NCBI GenBank assembly: GCA_900548875.1
Contig: URMA01000128.1
Span: 1 to 6,210, forward strand
Direction: 5' to 3'
DNA: 6,210 nucleotides
Origin: an uncultured Porphyromonadaceae bacterium
Lineage (GTDB): Bacteria; Bacteroidota; Bacteroidia; Bacteroidales; Muribaculaceae
Both the position numbers and the translations under genes were made by a program. How positions within the stretch are numbered: position 1 is the stretch's first letter; every line of letters begins with the position of its first letter. A model generated the notes under the pieces. It searched no databases, was not told the origin of the DNA, and saw nothing but the letters and a program-made list of their open reading frames with translations. Positions 5,225-6,210 of the stretch are shown piece after piece.

Positions 5225-6210
5225 TTAATTTACTTCCGTATATACCCATTCCGAAGTACCGTTCTCATTGATAGCCTCAATGGCAAAATAATATTTCAAA
5301 TCCTTGTCCATAAACTTGAAATAATATTCATTGGTACCGCAAACCATCACACAATTGTAGAGTTTGTCTTTCTCCGTGCCGAAATAGATGTTGTAGGCAT
5401 AGGCATCGTCGACCGGCTTCCATTTCAGCCAGGCGTTGCGACGTTCTTCCTCCCCTCGCAGCGCAATGAAATCCTCTACCTTTCCGGGCTTCTCGCCGGC
5501 ACCCTTACCGAAGACACGGAATCCCGACAAGGCAAATTTCCCGGTAGGCATATGCACATTCTCCATTTTCAGATAACGTGCCTTGACCGGTTTTTCCAGT
5601 TCCACATAATCGTGCGGAACATCTTTCGTATTCTGGCTCTTGTCAATGATTTTCTCCCACTTTTTTCCATCCGTAGAGGCATAGACAATATACTGATGGC
5701 TCAAACCGTCGACATGACCGGCAATCTCGGCATCCTGGTCGGCATAATTGATCTGCACGGCACGCACCGTCGACACTTCACCCAAATCGGAAACAATCCA
5801 CTCGCCCTTGTCGGCAGTGGCGGCACACCAGTAGGTTTTCACATTCTCATCCACCAGATAGTTTGCATTGTAGCTACCGTAAGTTGACGAAACCGTCACC
5901 GGCTTGTTGTAGTTCAACAGCATCCAACCCGTAAAGCGGCTTTCCAAATGATTCTCCACGCCGTCGGGCAAGTAATGAGGATAGTCGCCGAACGCCGTGT
6001 TGCAGTACATCTGTCCGTCGGCATCGAAACCGGCAGGCCAGAAACCGATACGCCGTTCAAAGTTGTTTTTCACACTGACAGCCATCGTGCTCACATGCCA
6101 ATAGTTGCCCCACTTGTCCTGGAACGTAGAACCATGGCCGGCTCCACGGATAAAACCGCCCGCCTTCATGCTCAGCGGCAACGGCAGATGGCGGAATTCG
6201 CCCAACGGAC
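5225..6210 (-). CDS. GH43-like protein with discoidin (F5/8C) and FN3 domains, 5'-truncated by window edge
   Basis: The reading frame is open to the right edge, so the N-terminus is missing; the TTG at 6205 is an internal codon, not a start. Counting from it, residues 1-80 look like the last blades of a five-bladed glycosidase propeller: GAGHGSTFQDKWGNYWHVST (21-40), with the G-H-G-S turn found in GH43-type enzymes, then RRIGFWPAGFDADG (51-64). Residues about 98-235 fit an F5/8 type C/discoidin (CBM32-like) domain: D119, W126, EWIVSDLG (135-142), YIVYASTDGKKWE (172-184), ARYLKM (209-214), GFRVFG (228-233). Residues about 239-326 fit a fibronectin type III domain, ending at TAA. Propeller plus carbohydrate-binding module suggests an exported enzyme acting on a plant or host glycan side chain. 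The catalytic acidic residues are expected in the missing part, so neither activity nor exact family can be confirmed. It is the first visible gene of the run continuing into the FKBP and GHL10 genes; the operon promoter lies outside the window. Confidence 0.8.
   Translation of the reverse strand, partial: PLGEFRHLPLPLSMKAGGFIRGAGHGSTFQDKWGNYWHVSTMAVSVKNNFERRIGFWPAGFDADGQMYCNTAFGDYPHYLPDGVENHLESRFTGWMLLNYNKPVTVSSTYGSYNANYLVDENVKTYWCAATADKGEWIVSDLGEVSTVRAVQINYADQDAEIAGHVDGLSHQYIVYASTDGKKWEKIIDKSQNTKDVPHDYVELEKPVKARYLKMENVHMPTGKFALSGFRVFGKGAGEKPGKVEDFIALRGEEERRNAWLKWKPVDDAYAYNIYFGTEKDKLYNCVMVCGTNEYYFKFMDKDLKYYFAIEAINENGTSEWVYTEVN

Noticed and set aside
4934..5887. 317-codon open frame on the plus strand across the FKBP and GH43-like genes
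   Set aside because: It spans two real genes and their junction on the opposite strand; long antisense openness here follows from codon bias.
6203..6205. TTG as start codon of the right-edge gene
   Set aside because: The frame stays open to the window edge and the protein begins mid-domain in a glycosidase propeller, so this is an internal leucine codon.

Overview
The window looks like chromosomal DNA from a Bacteroidales bacterium, most likely Bacteroides or a close relative. Three things support this. Promoters fit the Bacteroides pattern TTTG-N20-TAnnTTTG. Genes have A-rich leaders with little or no Shine-Dalgarno sequence. The gene content is typical: a BACON-domain secreted protein, a GHL10 (DUF187) exported glycosidase-like protein, a GH43-like/discoidin protein, and an AAA-ATPase-like/PD-(D/E)XK protein of the kind that is abundant in this group.

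Layout: bases 1-85 hold a promoter and short leader for one plus-strand gene (86-1489), which encodes a secreted BACON-domain protein of unknown substrate. Everything else is on the minus strand. An operon-like run reads leftward from the right edge: a GH43-like/discoidin/FN3 protein (5225-6210, N-terminus outside the window), a small FKBP-type prolyl isomerase (4814-5215) and a GHL10 glycosidase-like protein (3291-4811). Gaps between them are 9 and 2 bases. After a 181-base intergenic region comes an AAA-ATPase-like/PD-(D/E)XK gene (1559-3109), which converges on the BACON gene across 69 bases.

How the genes fit together: the GH43-like and GHL10 proteins fit an exported glycan-degrading or cell-envelope function. 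The FKBP between them has no signal peptide and so should be cytoplasmic. The AAA/nuclease-like gene is more AT-rich than its neighbours, has its own promoter region and looks like an accessory insertion.

The most unusual signal is non-coding. The 60 bases before the BACON gene (1-60, plus) match the 61 bases before the AAA gene (3218-3158, minus) at about 80% identity. Each copy contains a complete promoter and a dyad overlapping its -33 element, and one outer base pair of the dyad changes in a compensatory way. A second consensus promoter, possibly a degenerate third copy, lies 84 bases upstream of the one before the AAA gene. I see no tRNA, rRNA, CRISPR array, insertion sequence or convincing strong terminator.
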